DNA of 64,000 bases from Desulfuromusa sp. (lineage in GTDB: Bacteria > Desulfobacterota > Desulfuromonadia > Desulfuromonadales > Geopsychrobacteraceae): the NCBI GenBank assembly GCA_016744675.1, contig JADGDX010000004.1, positions 50,721-114,720 on the forward strand. Reading direction: 5' to 3'. This document shows positions 53,159-61,796 of the stretch, piece by piece. The first letter of the stretch is position 1. Each line of letters begins with the position of its first letter. The position numbers and the translations under genes are program-made. The notes beneath the pieces are model-generated. The model was not told where the DNA came from and did not search any database. It saw only the letters and a program-made list of their open reading frames with translations.

Positions 53159-54388
53159 TCAGAAATCAGGAAGAGCGGGAGGAGCTTGATCAAATATTGT
53201 CGTAAATGTCCAAGTCACATCATCGACCAAAGAATTTCCAAGAGTATCCGCAAGCAGTGCACTAACAGAAACCTGATAATTGCTGAATGGCAAAAGTAAT
53301 TGATCGGGAGTAAAAGTTAAACGTTTTTCGTCAACAGCATAATCCAAGCGACCAGAGACCAGACCATTTGGGCCCGACAACGCAACGATCCCGTCATTCA
53401 AAAGTGTTTCATCAAGCAATTCATCAAACGCCACAGTCACTCTCACGTCCACCGAAGAGCTATCTCCCGCAGGGGGGTAAGAGCTTTGTATCTGCGGAGC
53501 TTGCATATCCCAAGTTTCTAAATTTTGCACAACCCGCTGTCCATACAGACTTAGAAGGTCGGAATCGAGGTAGCTTAGATTTATTTCTGCGCTAACGGCA
53601 TCGGTCACAACATTAACATCCAGAACCAACCCCTGATTTCTTTCAGCCGCAAGAGCGTATTCAATCAACTGCGCCTGCCATAGTATTTGATCTGAGATCA
53701 AATAAGCCACAAGGGGCTGCTCACTATCAGTTATTTGTCCTCCGATATTTTGCGTAATACGACTGCGTAAAGTCCCCATGAGACGCGCCACAATTTGAGC
53801 AACACGATGAGCACGACCAAACTCGTCGGCAAGAGCAGCATCCACACTATCATCGGCGAGATAGTCAGAAAAAAGAGAAACAGTATCAGCAATACCAAGC
53901 TTTGAACGAATCTCGATCTCTGACTGCAAATCAGAATAAGAAGGATTTTTATCTCTTTCCAATCTTACTAAAGTTGTCAAAGGAGAAATGAATTCCCAAG
54001 CTCCGGGCAGTGATTCTAATACATAACTATGAGTAACAGGTAAACCCGTATCTTCATCAATTGTCTGACCGGCGATAACACGAACAACAACTGAATAGAG
54101 CTCCCCCTCTCCAGGGTTGACGTCTAAAGTATAAACCCCTCCCGCTGTTGATACAGTCAACGGCTCACCATTGTCATGAATTCGATTCCCATTGCGATCA
54201 AGAAAAACCTGTGCTCCTGTCAGGTACCCGTCAGCAACAGTTCCACTCAAAGTTGTTGACGGGGAGACACCGCCAGTGTCTGCCGTACGACTCGAGTCAC
54301 TCGAACCTCCACCCTCTTCACCGCCACAAGCAGTCAACAGAGAAATCATAGCGAAAAGAGCGACATTTATTATAAAGAATCTTTTCAT
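53159..54388 (-). CDS. Lipoprotein with C-terminal Ig-like (Big_5-type) domain
   Basis: A 409-residue protein. AGGAGG lies six bases before the ATG at 54388, which gives a lipoprotein signal MKRFFIINVALFAMISLLTAC with the lipid-bearing Cys at about 21. A Gly/Ser linker precedes a region like carboxypeptidase-regulatory beta-sandwiches (SGTVADGYLTGAQVFLDRNGNRIHDNGEP), a helical middle part (about 130-275), and a C-terminal Ig-like domain (SSYPPAGDSSSVDVRVTVAFDELLDE...DVTWTFTT). It is expected on the cell envelope surface. It follows the large Ig-like gene by 13 bases and shares its riboswitch-controlled transcript. Function unknown. Confidence 0.75.
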   Translation of the reverse strand: MKRFFIINVALFAMISLLTACGGEEGGGSSDSSRTADTGGVSPSTTLSGTVADGYLTGAQVFLDRNGNRIHDNGEPLTVSTAGGVYTLDVNPGEGELYSVVVRVIAGQTIDEDTGLPVTHSYVLESLPGAWEFISPLTTLVRLERDKNPSYSDLQSEIEIRSKLGIADTVSLFSDYLADDSVDAALADEFGRAHRVAQIVARLMGTLRSRITQNIGGQITDSEQPLVAYLISDQILWQAQLIEYALAAERNQGLVLDVNVVTDAVSAEINLSYLDSDLLSLYGQRVVQNLETWDMQAPQIQSSYPPAGDSSSVDVRVTVAFDELLDETLLNDGIVALSGPNGLVSGRLDYAVDEKRLTFTPDQLLLPFSNYQVSVSALLADTLGNSLVDDVTWTFTTIFDQAPPALPDF

Positions 54389-54401
54389 CGTCATCCTCCT
54401 G

Positions 54402-57398
54402 TTACTGTAAAGGCTTGTAAAGCAGAAGCGAAATGGGTAGTTCTGTCGGGTTAACATAAACCCAGTACCCAATCCATGGAATTAAAATTGCGGGACTTGA
54501 TCCTGATGCACTTGAGAATTCGTTCACACCACCCCAATCACTCCCAAGATACGAATAGATCACATCCACAACAAGGTTACTCTCAACAGCAGATAACCAT
54601 GGGACAGGAGCATCATCACTCACCCGAACTGCCACATCTGTCAGACTTACATTCCCACCATAAGGATTACTGATCAGGTTCCAACCCGACTTAACTTGGA
54701 ATTCATAAATAGAATCGGGCAATTCACCATATGTGCTGAGATCAGGCAGCGCCGCACTTGCGTTGCGTTTCAGGACATATCCTTCTCCTGACGCAACAGG
54801 TGCACCTGCATCAACAAGCAGAAACTGCTCTCCTTGAGGATCCCATCGATACACCTGACTATCATTAAATACTTCAATTGCATCCAAAGCATAGGCGTTA
54901 ATATCAGCAATCACTCCGACCATATTCTTTCCGTTGAGCAAATGAACAGAAGGACCGGGTAAATCTTCAGCAAGAGGGTAGCGCCACAATTGCTGCCCTG
55001 ATAAATCTTCCACGCTAAAATAGAACCGATGTGACATTGATGCCCCTAATCGAGTTGTGTAAATATAGTCCGCTCCACTAGTCAGTGCGCCTTCGCTTAT
55101 TTGCATCTCATATTTATAATTATCCAAAGACACAAAAACCCGACGCTGATCTGCGGCAACAGAATCTCGGAAGACAACTTGGAAGCGATAATCAATATCT
55201 TGTTTCGGCTTACCGTCAACGAGGTTGGAGCTATCATCCCCGCCATCAAATCGCTCAATACCAACAAGACCTGATGCCATTGGATCATGACTTAAGCCTG
55301 AAGGGATTGGAGCAAAAACAGCGGAAATAGTATGGTGACTTCCAACATTTTCAAACCTATAGCCCTCAATCAAACCAACAGAGACATTGTCTACGAGAAG
55401 ATCGTTGATGTAATAGCCACCCATTGGGGTGAGCAGATAGCTCTGGGATCCACCATAAAGAATAGAGCTATTACCTTCAGGCGTAATGTACCCTCCCTCA
55501 CCAGCAGTTGCCGTAATAGTCCATCCAGACTGAGAACTATCCAACGGAAAGCCATCTCGAACGTCAGCGATACCATCATTATCATCATCAAAATCACTGT
55601 TATTACCGATTTGATCCCCGTCTGTATCCAACCATTCACCACTGTCATTAGGGAAAGCATCTAAATGATCTAGAATTCCATCACCATCAGAATCTTGATG
55701 GACATAAGCAATGACATCAATAGAAAATGGAGGCAATGATTGACTATCATTTGCATCATTGACTGTTACGACAATACCGGAAGAACTCCCAAGATCAGTC
55801 TCCGTTGGGACACCACTCAATTCACCAGAAGATGGATTAAAAGTTGCCCAACTTGGCATATTCGCAACAGAATATGTGAGTGGATCACCATCGGGGTCAC
55901 TCACTGTAGGGACAAAAGAATAACTTGCTGTTGCCATAACCGAGTCATTCGGAGTCCCACTGATCTGTGGAACACGATTGCTGTTAACAACCGTTATTTC
56001 AACGTTTTCAGAATCGCTCAGAGATCCATCCGTGACAGTAATCGTAACATTAAAGCTTCCGGCCTGACTGAAATCAGGGGTCCAACGGAAACGCTTCTGT
56101 ACAATATCGAACTCGGCTCCTTCGGGAACACCAGAGGCATGAAATTCGAGACTGTCACCATTCTGGTCACTTGCTGAAGCAACAAAAGTCAACTCAGAAT
56201 TCTCGGAAATAGATTGGGGGCCGATAGCTTCAAGAACAGGGGCCTCACTGCCATAACTAACGACAAACGTAACCGTTTCAGAATCACTGAGAGATCCGTC
56301 ACTCGCTGTAAAGGTGATATCATAACTCCCCACCTGGTCATTTCCAGGAATCCAGTTCAGTGACTGAGTAACAGAATTGAAAACCGCCCCTTGAGGCAAA
56401 TCTTCCACCACCACGCTGTATGTGATTGAATTATTATCAGGGTCAGTGGCATTGACAACCAGATCATAAGGTATTCCGCCAGTTAAGGCTTGAGTCACGA
56501 TAGGATCTATAATTGGCGCACGGTTAACATTGGTGACATTAATCGTGACAAGTTCGGTGTCCTCATCTTCCCCGTCACTGACCTTAAAAGTCACACGAAC
56601 AACGCGCATATTTTCGCTTGCTTGATACTCTGGAGTCCAACTAAATGAACGCGTTACCTCATCAAAAGAAGCCCCTTCTGGCAAATCTTCGACACTAAAA
56701 CTTAGAGCATCATCATCTGGATCACTTCCTGAAATTGTAAACGCCAGATTTACATTTTCACCAATCGTTTGAGTTCCAATAGGATTTAGGACGGGAGACC
56801 GGTTAAGGTCAGCAACAGTGATCTGAACTGTTTCGGAAATGCTATCAATCCCGTCACTCACGGAAAATATGACGGAATAAATCCCTGACTGGCTAAAACC
56901 AGGAGTCCAAGTAACGTCACCCGACGTCGGATTAATTCCTGCTCCTGATGGTAAATTACTGGAAGAATAAATCAGAGTATCACCATCACTATCTGTCGCA
57001 GACACAGAAAAGTTCAGAGTTGCCCCTTCCAGAATTGATTGGTTTTGTATAGATGAAATAACTGGAACAGCATTGCCGCTACTAACCGGTGGGCTATGCA
57101 CAATGTTTGAGTAAGTACTTTCATTGCCTGACGAATCATAGGCAATCACTGCAAAATAATGGTCTACATCATCCGGCAAACCATTAATAATATAAGTCTG
57201 AACATTTCCGACATCGATAGGAGAGCCTACCCCTTCAAGCGAAGCTGACGACTCCGTGTCATAGTAAACAGTGTACCCAGTTACTTCACTCGGACTGGCA
57301 TCCCAAGAAAGGGTCACCGTCTTTGCCCATGCAGTGTTAGACAATGCGAGTACAACAACAATCAGAAGAATAACCTTTACATTCATCATTATTTTCAT
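54402..57398 (-). CDS. Large exported Ig/cadherin-like repeat protein
   Basis: A 998-residue secreted protein. The ATG at 57398 has GGGGGAAG upstream and gives a signal peptide ending NTAWA. Then come a fibronectin type III-like domain (about 25-105), five cadherin/He_PIG-like repeats of about 90 residues (each beginning like VPVISSIQNQ, SPVLNPIGTQ, APIIDPIVTQ, APVLEAIGPQ, VPQISGTPND), a calcium-binding thrombospondin type 3-like stretch (DSDGDGILDHLDAFPNDSG, about 575-625), an InlB-like repeat (ITATAGEGGYITPEGNS), and a C-terminal beta-rich region. It looks like an adhesin or matrix component. Two c-di-GMP riboswitches precede it. Confidence 0.8.
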   Translation of the reverse strand: MKIMMNVKVILLIVVVLALSNTAWAKTVTLSWDASPSEVTGYTVYYDTESSASLEGVGSPIDVGNVQTYIINGLPDDVDHYFAVIAYDSSGNESTYSNIVHSPPVSSGNAVPVISSIQNQSILEGATLNFSVSATDSDGDTLIYSSSNLPSGAGINPTSGDVTWTPGFSQSGIYSVIFSVSDGIDSISETVQITVADLNRSPVLNPIGTQTIGENVNLAFTISGSDPDDDALSFSVEDLPEGASFDEVTRSFSWTPEYQASENMRVVRVTFKVSDGEDEDTELVTINVTNVNRAPIIDPIVTQALTGGIPYDLVVNATDPDNNSITYSVVVEDLPQGAVFNSVTQSLNWIPGNDQVGSYDITFTASDGSLSDSETVTFVVSYGSEAPVLEAIGPQSISENSELTFVASASDQNGDSLEFHASGVPEGAEFDIVQKRFRWTPDFSQAGSFNVTITVTDGSLSDSENVEITVVNSNRVPQISGTPNDSVMATASYSFVPTVSDPDGDPLTYSVANMPSWATFNPSSGELSGVPTETDLGSSSGIVVTVNDANDSQSLPPFSIDVIAYVHQDSDGDGILDHLDAFPNDSGEWLDTDGDQIGNNSDFDDDNDGIADVRDGFPLDSSQSGWTITATAGEGGYITPEGNSSILYGGSQSYLLTPMGGYYINDLLVDNVSVGLIEGYRFENVGSHHTISAVFAPIPSGLSHDPMASGLVGIERFDGGDDSSNLVDGKPKQDIDYRFQVVFRDSVAADQRRVFVSLDNYKYEMQISEGALTSGADYIYTTRLGASMSHRFYFSVEDLSGQQLWRYPLAEDLPGPSVHLLNGKNMVGVIADINAYALDAIEVFNDSQVYRWDPQGEQFLLVDAGAPVASGEGYVLKRNASAALPDLSTYGELPDSIYEFQVKSGWNLISNPYGGNVSLTDVAVRVSDDAPVPWLSAVESNLVVDVIYSYLGSDWGGVNEFSSASGSSPAILIPWIGYWVYVNPTELPISLLLYKPLQ

Positions 57399-57431
57399 TT
57401 CTTCCCCCGATGCCCTTTCTCGAGTGACCAG

Positions 57432-57475
57432 ATAAAAAATGCGCTCATCTACGATACCGAAGATGAGCGCATTAT
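57432..57475 (-). terminator. Terminator of the gene-proximal riboswitch
   Basis: AATGCGCTCATCT pairs with AGATGAGCGCATT (13 pairs) and is followed by a T run on the minus strand, 34 bases before the start of the large Ig-like gene. Bases 57455-57462 are complementary to the 3' P1 strand of the aptamer (57516-57523), an antiterminator pairing. Confidence 0.88.
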
Positions 57476-57513
57476 CTATCACCCAGAAATTCTGAGATCA
57501 GACACGCTACATT

Positions 57514-57597
57514 CCCTTCGGTAACCCGGCTATCCTGACAATCAGGACCCGCGGCTTTGCGTCGCCAGATCGCTCTGGGTTTGCCCTTTCGGAGACA
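57514..57597 (-). promoter_or_regulatory. c-di-GMP-I (GEMM-I) riboswitch aptamer, proximal copy
   Basis: Minus-strand sequence shows the GEMM-I hallmarks in order: CGAAAGGGCAAACC, a P2 helix closed by a GCGA tetraloop, GACGCAAAGCC, a P3 helix (TCCTGA/TCAGGA), GGATAGCCGGGTTACCG. The base matching G20 of the Vibrio Vc2 aptamer is G, which favours c-di-GMP over cGAMP; this assignment is by eye. It lies directly upstream of its terminator. Confidence 0.93.
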
Positions 57598-57669
57598 GTT
57601 TGCTGTCTTTTTAAAAACTATATTCGCCCTATATTTGAAATTTAACCATGTATAAATAGTACCACAACA

Positions 57670-57709
57670 ATAAAAAGCGCTCACCTCGTTGCCGAAGTAA
57701 GCGCTTTTC
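57670..57709 (-). terminator. Terminator of the distal riboswitch
   Basis: AGCGCTTACTTCG pairs with CGAGGTGAGCGCT (13 pairs with G-T wobbles) around GCAA, followed by a T run. It separates the two aptamers. Bases 57688-57697 are a perfect 10-base complement of the distal aptamer 3' strand (57754-57763). Confidence 0.9.
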
Positions 57710-57746
57710 AAGTCATTTCCATCTAAGGAGCCTTGAAGAAGTCACT

Positions 57747-57837
57747 AAATCTTCTTCGGCAACCCGGCTATCCTGCAATCAGGACCCGTGGCTTTGCGTC
57801 ACTGGATTACTCCAGCTTTGCCCTTTCGGTAGATAGC
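57747..57837 (-). promoter_or_regulatory. c-di-GMP-I (GEMM-I) riboswitch aptamer, distal copy
   Basis: Minus strand: CGAAAGGGCAAAGC, a P2 helix CTGGA/TCCAG with a GTAA tetraloop, GACGCAAAGCC, a P3 helix TCCTG/CAGGA, GGATAGCCGGGTTGCCG. P1 can form from CTATCT and AGATTTAG. The Vc2 G20 equivalent is G. It is followed by its own terminator, so the transcript must pass two ligand-controlled stops before the coding region. Confidence 0.93.
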
Positions 57838-57898
57838 TATTCGCTAAATTTATTGAATGTTCGTTCTTAAAAGATATCCAAATACAATACAAAAATCA

Positions 57899-57904
57899 AG
57901 TCAA
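57899..57904 (-). promoter_or_regulatory. Candidate -35 of the riboswitch transcript
   Basis: TTGACT (57904-57899) followed by an AT-rich stretch with TGGATA about 18 bases on, upstream of the distal aptamer. The wording TTGACTTGAT is shared with the leuA leader promoter. Confidence 0.3.
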
Positions 57905-57925
57905 AAATGAAAAACCATTCATCTA

Positions 57926-58513
57926 CTAGTATCCTAAAACATCAACACCAGACATTTCAAGCATGCTCACTAATTTTATTAGAGGAAGTCCGATGAGGGT
58001 ATTATAGTCATCACCGGCCATTTTACCCATTAAAGCAATACCAAGACCTTCAATCTTAAAAGAGCCAGCACAATCAAATGCTTTTTCACGCTGTAAATAA
58101 TTTAAAATCTGATCATCACTTAGTTCCCTGAAACTCACTGAAAAAGTTTCATAGTCAGTCTGGACAACACCACTTCGACTATCGACTATTGCCAGTCCTG
58201 TATAAAAACAGTGTGTTCGACCAACCATATGTTTCAATTGTTGAAATGCCGCTTGAAGATTTCCAGCCTTACCCATCGTCCGCTTACGTTGATCAACAAA
58301 GACCTGATCTGAACCTATGATCAACGCGTCAGGATAGCGAATAACAAGGCTCTGCGCTTTCCCAAGAGCAAGATGCCGCACCAAGAGAGCTGGGGCAACA
58401 TGAGGGTCAATCTCTTCTATATAATCTGGGGCTGCAACCTCAAAAGGGAGTCCTAATTGCCTTAATAATTGCTGGCGATAAGGGCTTGTTGATGCCAGAA
58501 TAATCTTTCTCAT
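57926..58513 (-). CDS. Maf-type nucleotide pyrophosphatase (YceF-like)
   Basis: Hydrolyses non-canonical or modified nucleoside triphosphates. The 195-residue protein has the Maf signature IILASTSPYRQQLLRQLGLPF, the catalytic GSDQVFVDQ and FDCAGSFKIEGLGIALM. The SPYR and CAGSFKIEGLG forms fit the YceF (7-methyl-GTP) subgroup rather than the dTTP/UTP subgroup. It lies after a WYL regulator on the minus strand. Confidence 0.9.
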   Translation of the reverse strand: MRKIILASTSPYRQQLLRQLGLPFEVAAPDYIEEIDPHVAPALLVRHLALGKAQSLVIRYPDALIIGSDQVFVDQRKRTMGKAGNLQAAFQQLKHMVGRTHCFYTGLAIVDSRSGVVQTDYETFSVSFRELSDDQILNYLQREKAFDCAGSFKIEGLGIALMGKMAGDDYNTLIGLPLIKLVSMLEMSGVDVLGY

Positions 58514-58544
58514 TCGCGATCCCTTTTAACCATTTCCATTAATA

Positions 58545-59603
58545 TCAATCCTCCTTCTGAGCCTGAAAGGTTAACCCCTCTTGCAACTCTGCGCTAAATT
58601 TACCTCGAAGAGACTGGGGAGCCAGAACCCTCACATAAGGGATAAATGAATAGAGCCACGCCAAAATTTCTCGATCCCCACTTGCGCAGAAACGCAATAT
58701 CAATGACCCATCGTTCCTCTCTTCGATCTGTTGATCCGGGTGCCAGATTCTCTCCCTAACTAAATGAGAAACCTCATTCCCAAAAAGGAGCACGAGGTCT
58801 TGCAACTCCCCCTCATCGATCAACCCAAAAGCGCTTCCCGTCAGCATTTGAACTTGATAGTCTTCTGGCACATCAAAACGTTCATCTTTAAGCTCGACCT
58901 TTTCTATACGCTCAACTGCAAAAAGTCTCAGGGCCCCTCGTTTATGTGCATACCCCCCGATATAAAGTCCATTCTTAAAAAAGAGCAAAGTGTAGGGATC
59001 AATCAGGTAGATTTCACGATCCCTTTTGGCCGGGTGGTAATGAATCACACACTGCTGCTGCTTCAATAACGCCTGACGTAACTCCTGTAAAGATTGATGC
59101 TGCTCTGAATAGTTTTTAAAACCGTGAAACCTTGGAGAAGAAGCCTCAGCGATGCGTTCGAGATGGGCAACACTTCTCGGCGGTAAATTAGAGTGTATTC
59201 GAGAAAAAATAGCTTCAAGATCGTCCTGAAACGGAGTCCCCTGTAAAAACTCCAACTGCCCTCGACAAAGATAGAGCGTCATGAGCTCTTCGAGAGAGAA
59301 AGTAATCGGGGGCATCTTACTGAAACCAGAAATAAAACTATAGAGGACATAGCCATCATCCTGACGTTCACTCACAAGTGGGTACCCTGCATCAATAATC
59401 GCCTGCAAATCGCGGTAAATCGTCCTGCGAGTCACCTGACACTCTTCGACAAGTTCATCTACAGTCGCACCATAGCGTGCTTCAAGAATCCGAATCAGAT
59501 CATGAAGTCGCGACGCCTGACTGTATTTTTTGGGTGTCCGCCCCCGTTTCGGTGTCACTATTTGTTTTTTACCATCCATATTAAATCTCACTGAAAAGGA
59601 CAT
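58545..59603 (-). CDS. YafY-type HTH-WYL transcriptional regulator
   Basis: A 352-residue (or 344 from MDGKKQIV at 59579) regulator. The N-terminal winged helix (SRLHDLIRILEARYGATVDELVEECQVTRRTIYRDLQAI) is followed by a WYL ligand-binding domain (QQCVIHYHPAKRDREIYLIDPYTLLFFKNGLYIGGYAHKRG split at about 180-230) and a C-terminal WCX region. WYL proteins respond to nucleotides or nucleic acids, often in DNA damage or defence control. maf follows 31 bases later; the targets are unknown. Confidence 0.88.
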   Translation of the reverse strand: MSFSVRFNMDGKKQIVTPKRGRTPKKYSQASRLHDLIRILEARYGATVDELVEECQVTRRTIYRDLQAIIDAGYPLVSERQDDGYVLYSFISGFSKMPPITFSLEELMTLYLCRGQLEFLQGTPFQDDLEAIFSRIHSNLPPRSVAHLERIAEASSPRFHGFKNYSEQHQSLQELRQALLKQQQCVIHYHPAKRDREIYLIDPYTLLFFKNGLYIGGYAHKRGALRLFAVERIEKVELKDERFDVPEDYQVQMLTGSAFGLIDEGELQDLVLLFGNEVSHLVRERIWHPDQQIEERNDGSLILRFCASGDREILAWLYSFIPYVRVLAPQSLRGKFSAELQEGLTFQAQKED

Positions 59604-59852
59604 CTAAAACAAGCAGGAGATTACCAGTATCAGAAGAACAACGCACTAAAAGATATAAAATATCAGTTTGATCTTTTATTTTTGCAACTAGTTATCGAGA
59701 TTAACAGCCTGGAAACTTTAAATATGCGTTAAAAAACAAACTCTATCCGTTGTTTATATTTTCAAAAAATGAACCTCTCCCCTAGCCAAAACTCCTTCTA
59801 AACATTTACAATACTCAGCAGGTACTTAAACATTATTTTCAGGTAAATACAT

Positions 59853-60515
59853 ATGCCTACAACTGAAACCGTCATTGTCCTCGATTTCGAAACCACCGGC
59901 CTCTTCCCCAACAACGGAGATCGCATCATTGAAATCGGGGCGGTACTATTGCGTGATCAGGAAATTATCGATCGTTTTCAAAGCCTCGTTAATCCAGGCT
60001 TTTTAGTTTCGCGGGAGATTGAAACCATCACTGGCATTACCAATAACATGCTGAGTGACGCTCCAACTGCTCCGGAGATTATGGAAACATTTGTCAAGTT
60101 TATTGGCACCCGTCCTCTTGTCGCCCACAATGCTTCCTTTGATCGATCATTTTTGGACAAAGAGTTAGATCTCTTTGGTAAAAATCGTCCGTTAAATTTT
60201 GGCTGTACTCTACAAATCGCTAAGAGACTTTACCCCGACGTCATTAATTACAAGTTGGAAACCTTGGTGCACTACAAAAGAATACCGGTGGCCGATCAAT
60301 TTCATCGAGCTCTTGCAGATGCTGAAATGGCAGCACGACTCTGGATTAAACTTATTGAAGATCTGAATAACCAATTCGGCTTGGATTATATTTCTTTTGA
60401 TTTGATGAAAAAAATTGGCAAAATGAATAAGGAGAGTGCTTTTGATCTGCTAAAGAAAGAATCAGAAGAGACACGAACAGATCAAATTGACACAACTGGA
60501 AACCTCTTTGACTAA
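59853..60515 (+). CDS. DnaQ-like DEDDh 3'-5' exonuclease
   Basis: A 220-residue exonuclease with ExoI VLDFETTGLFP, ExoII LVAHNASFDRSFLD and ExoIII HRALADAEMAARL, the complete DEDDh set. It is similar in size to DnaQ epsilon and to the exonuclease domain of PolC or DinG-like proteins; no beta-clamp motif is obvious, so a repair or RNA-processing role is as likely as proofreading. The 250-base upstream gap is AT-rich with no clear element. A selenoprotein gene follows 21 bases after it. Confidence 0.9.
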   Translation: MPTTETVIVLDFETTGLFPNNGDRIIEIGAVLLRDQEIIDRFQSLVNPGFLVSREIETITGITNNMLSDAPTAPEIMETFVKFIGTRPLVAHNASFDRSFLDKELDLFGKNRPLNFGCTLQIAKRLYPDVINYKLETLVHYKRIPVADQFHRALADAEMAARLWIKLIEDLNNQFGLDYISFDLMKKIGKMNKESAFDLLKKESEETRTDQIDTTGNLFD

Positions 60516-60536
60516 TACCCAATAAAGGATTATCAG

Positions 60537-60752
60537 ATGAAAATCAGTATTGAATATTGCAACCAGTGAGGTTATCGCCCACGAGCTGTCAGTTTGGCAG
60601 ATAAAATAGAAAAACAATTCTCCATTAAAGTGGAACTGATTCCTTCAAGCGGTGGTGTTTTTGAAATCATAGTTGATAAAATTTTGATTTATTCAAAAAA
60701 AGAAACCGGCGAGTTCCCTTCAGAGACGGCGATTCTAAAACAAATCCATTAA
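60537..60752 (+). CDS. SelW/Rdx-family selenoprotein with in-frame UGA
   Basis: A 71-residue protein hidden by an internal TGA at 60567-60569. Reading TGA as selenocysteine gives MKISIEYCNQU followed by GYRPRAVSLADKIEKQF, the CxxU redox motif and flanks of SelW-like Rdx proteins, and the frame runs on to TAA at 60750. The C-terminal half (LIPSSGGVFEIIVDKILIYS) ends with KKETGEFPSETAILKQI, the usual Rdx pattern. AAAGGA lies seven bases before the ATG. Right after the UGA, CTGTC-AGTTT-GGCAG forms a hairpin with G in the apical loop, as in bacterial SECIS. Probably a thioredoxin-like redox protein. Confidence 0.88.
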
Positions 60753-60759
60753 ACCTAGA

Positions 60760-61644
60760 TCAGCCCGTTTGACTCTCAGCCAAAGCCCAGAAAGCACCGG
60801 CAGCTCCCTTTTGGAGGTTGCGCTTGCTGGAACATAAGCCGACAACATAAGGGTCCAACTGTGGCATCCGCTCGAGGATAACAACTTCATCACGAAACGG
60901 ACTACGCTCTAGAACAAGTTGGGGAACAATACCAACCCCCCCACCAAGGTAAACCATCGGGATAATAGCTTCGTTTCCAGAAACTTCAGTGCTGATATTT
61001 GGAGAGATTCTATGCTCACTCAACCACTTATCCAAACGGCGCCGCGATAAGCCCGATTGAGGCAGAACCAGAGGAACCTGAGACAAATCGAGCTCTTTTT
61101 CTTCAATCCAATCGATGGAAGATATGAATTTTTGCGCGGCAATAAAAATCAGAGGTGTCGTCATGATTGGCAAGAATTCAACCCCTGAACTACGTCGTTC
61201 AGGTAAAGCTGCAACTGCAATATCAATTTCTCCCGATTCTATCTGTAGCACCGCTTTTTCTGCTGCACCCGTACGCAAATCCAATTGCACCTCTGGGTAC
61301 GCTTTTCGATAGCCTTCTAGAAGATCAGGGAGCAGACTATAAACAGCGGTTATCGAAGCATAAATAGAAAGGGTTCCGACAAACTTTTGGCTGCCCGACA
61401 GCGTTCCATGAAGAGCTTGAAAATCAAGAACAGCCTTGCGAGCATAAGTGTAAAAGTGCTCACCCGAAGCAGATAATTGAACGGTTCGATTATCCCGAAC
61501 AAAGAGAACTTGCCCTAGCTGATCTTCCAATCTCTGAATTGTTCGAGTCAATGCCGAAGGGCTTAAATTACACGCCTGGCTGGCACGACCAAAGTGCAGC
61601 AAGTCCGCAGTTGTTATAAAGATTTCGAGCTCACGAATATCCAT
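60760..61644 (-). CDS. ilvY: LysR-type regulator IlvY
   Basis: Activator of ilvC responding to acetolactate and acetohydroxybutyrate. The 294-residue protein has the LysR helix-turn-helix (HFGRASQACNLSPSALTRTIQRLEDQLGQ) followed by VLFVRDNRTVQLSASGE, very close to E. coli IlvY, and a periplasmic-binding-like effector domain from about 90. It is divergent from ilvC across a 152-base region, the gammaproteobacterial arrangement. Confidence 0.9.
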   Translation of the reverse strand: MDIRELEIFITTADLLHFGRASQACNLSPSALTRTIQRLEDQLGQVLFVRDNRTVQLSASGEHFYTYARKAVLDFQALHGTLSGSQKFVGTLSIYASITAVYSLLPDLLEGYRKAYPEVQLDLRTGAAEKAVLQIESGEIDIAVAALPERRSSGVEFLPIMTTPLIFIAAQKFISSIDWIEEKELDLSQVPLVLPQSGLSRRRLDKWLSEHRISPNISTEVSGNEAIIPMVYLGGGVGIVPQLVLERSPFRDEVVILERMPQLDPYVVGLCSSKRNLQKGAAGAFWALAESQTG

Positions 61645-61684
61645 AAAAAACTATCCACACGTTATTATTGCGAATCACACAACA

Positions 61685-61713
61685 CAATATACACAATAAA
61701 TCAATATACGCAA
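61685..61713. promoter_or_regulatory. Candidate IlvY operator: two direct 12-base repeats
   Basis: CAATATACACAA (61685-61696) and CAATATACGCAA (61702-61713) differ at one base and are spaced 17 bases start to start in the ilvY-ilvC gap. The right position for a LysR operator. IlvY binding is inferred. Confidence 0.45.
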
Positions 61714-61796
61714 CACAAGGATCCGTCTACAGTGCATCTCACCCAACAAAAACATCTAATTTTAAACATATAACATCAAACTTAAGGAGATACATC

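Noticed and set aside
54402..57398. Repeated DNA resembling a tandem array
   Set aside because: The repeats are protein-level (Ig/cadherin-like) with diverged DNA; they are not CRISPR or satellite repeats.
57472..57711. A 79-codon minus-strand ORF upstream of the large Ig-like gene
   Set aside because: It lies across the proximal riboswitch and the distal terminator; the structured RNA explains the sequence and the translation resembles no family.
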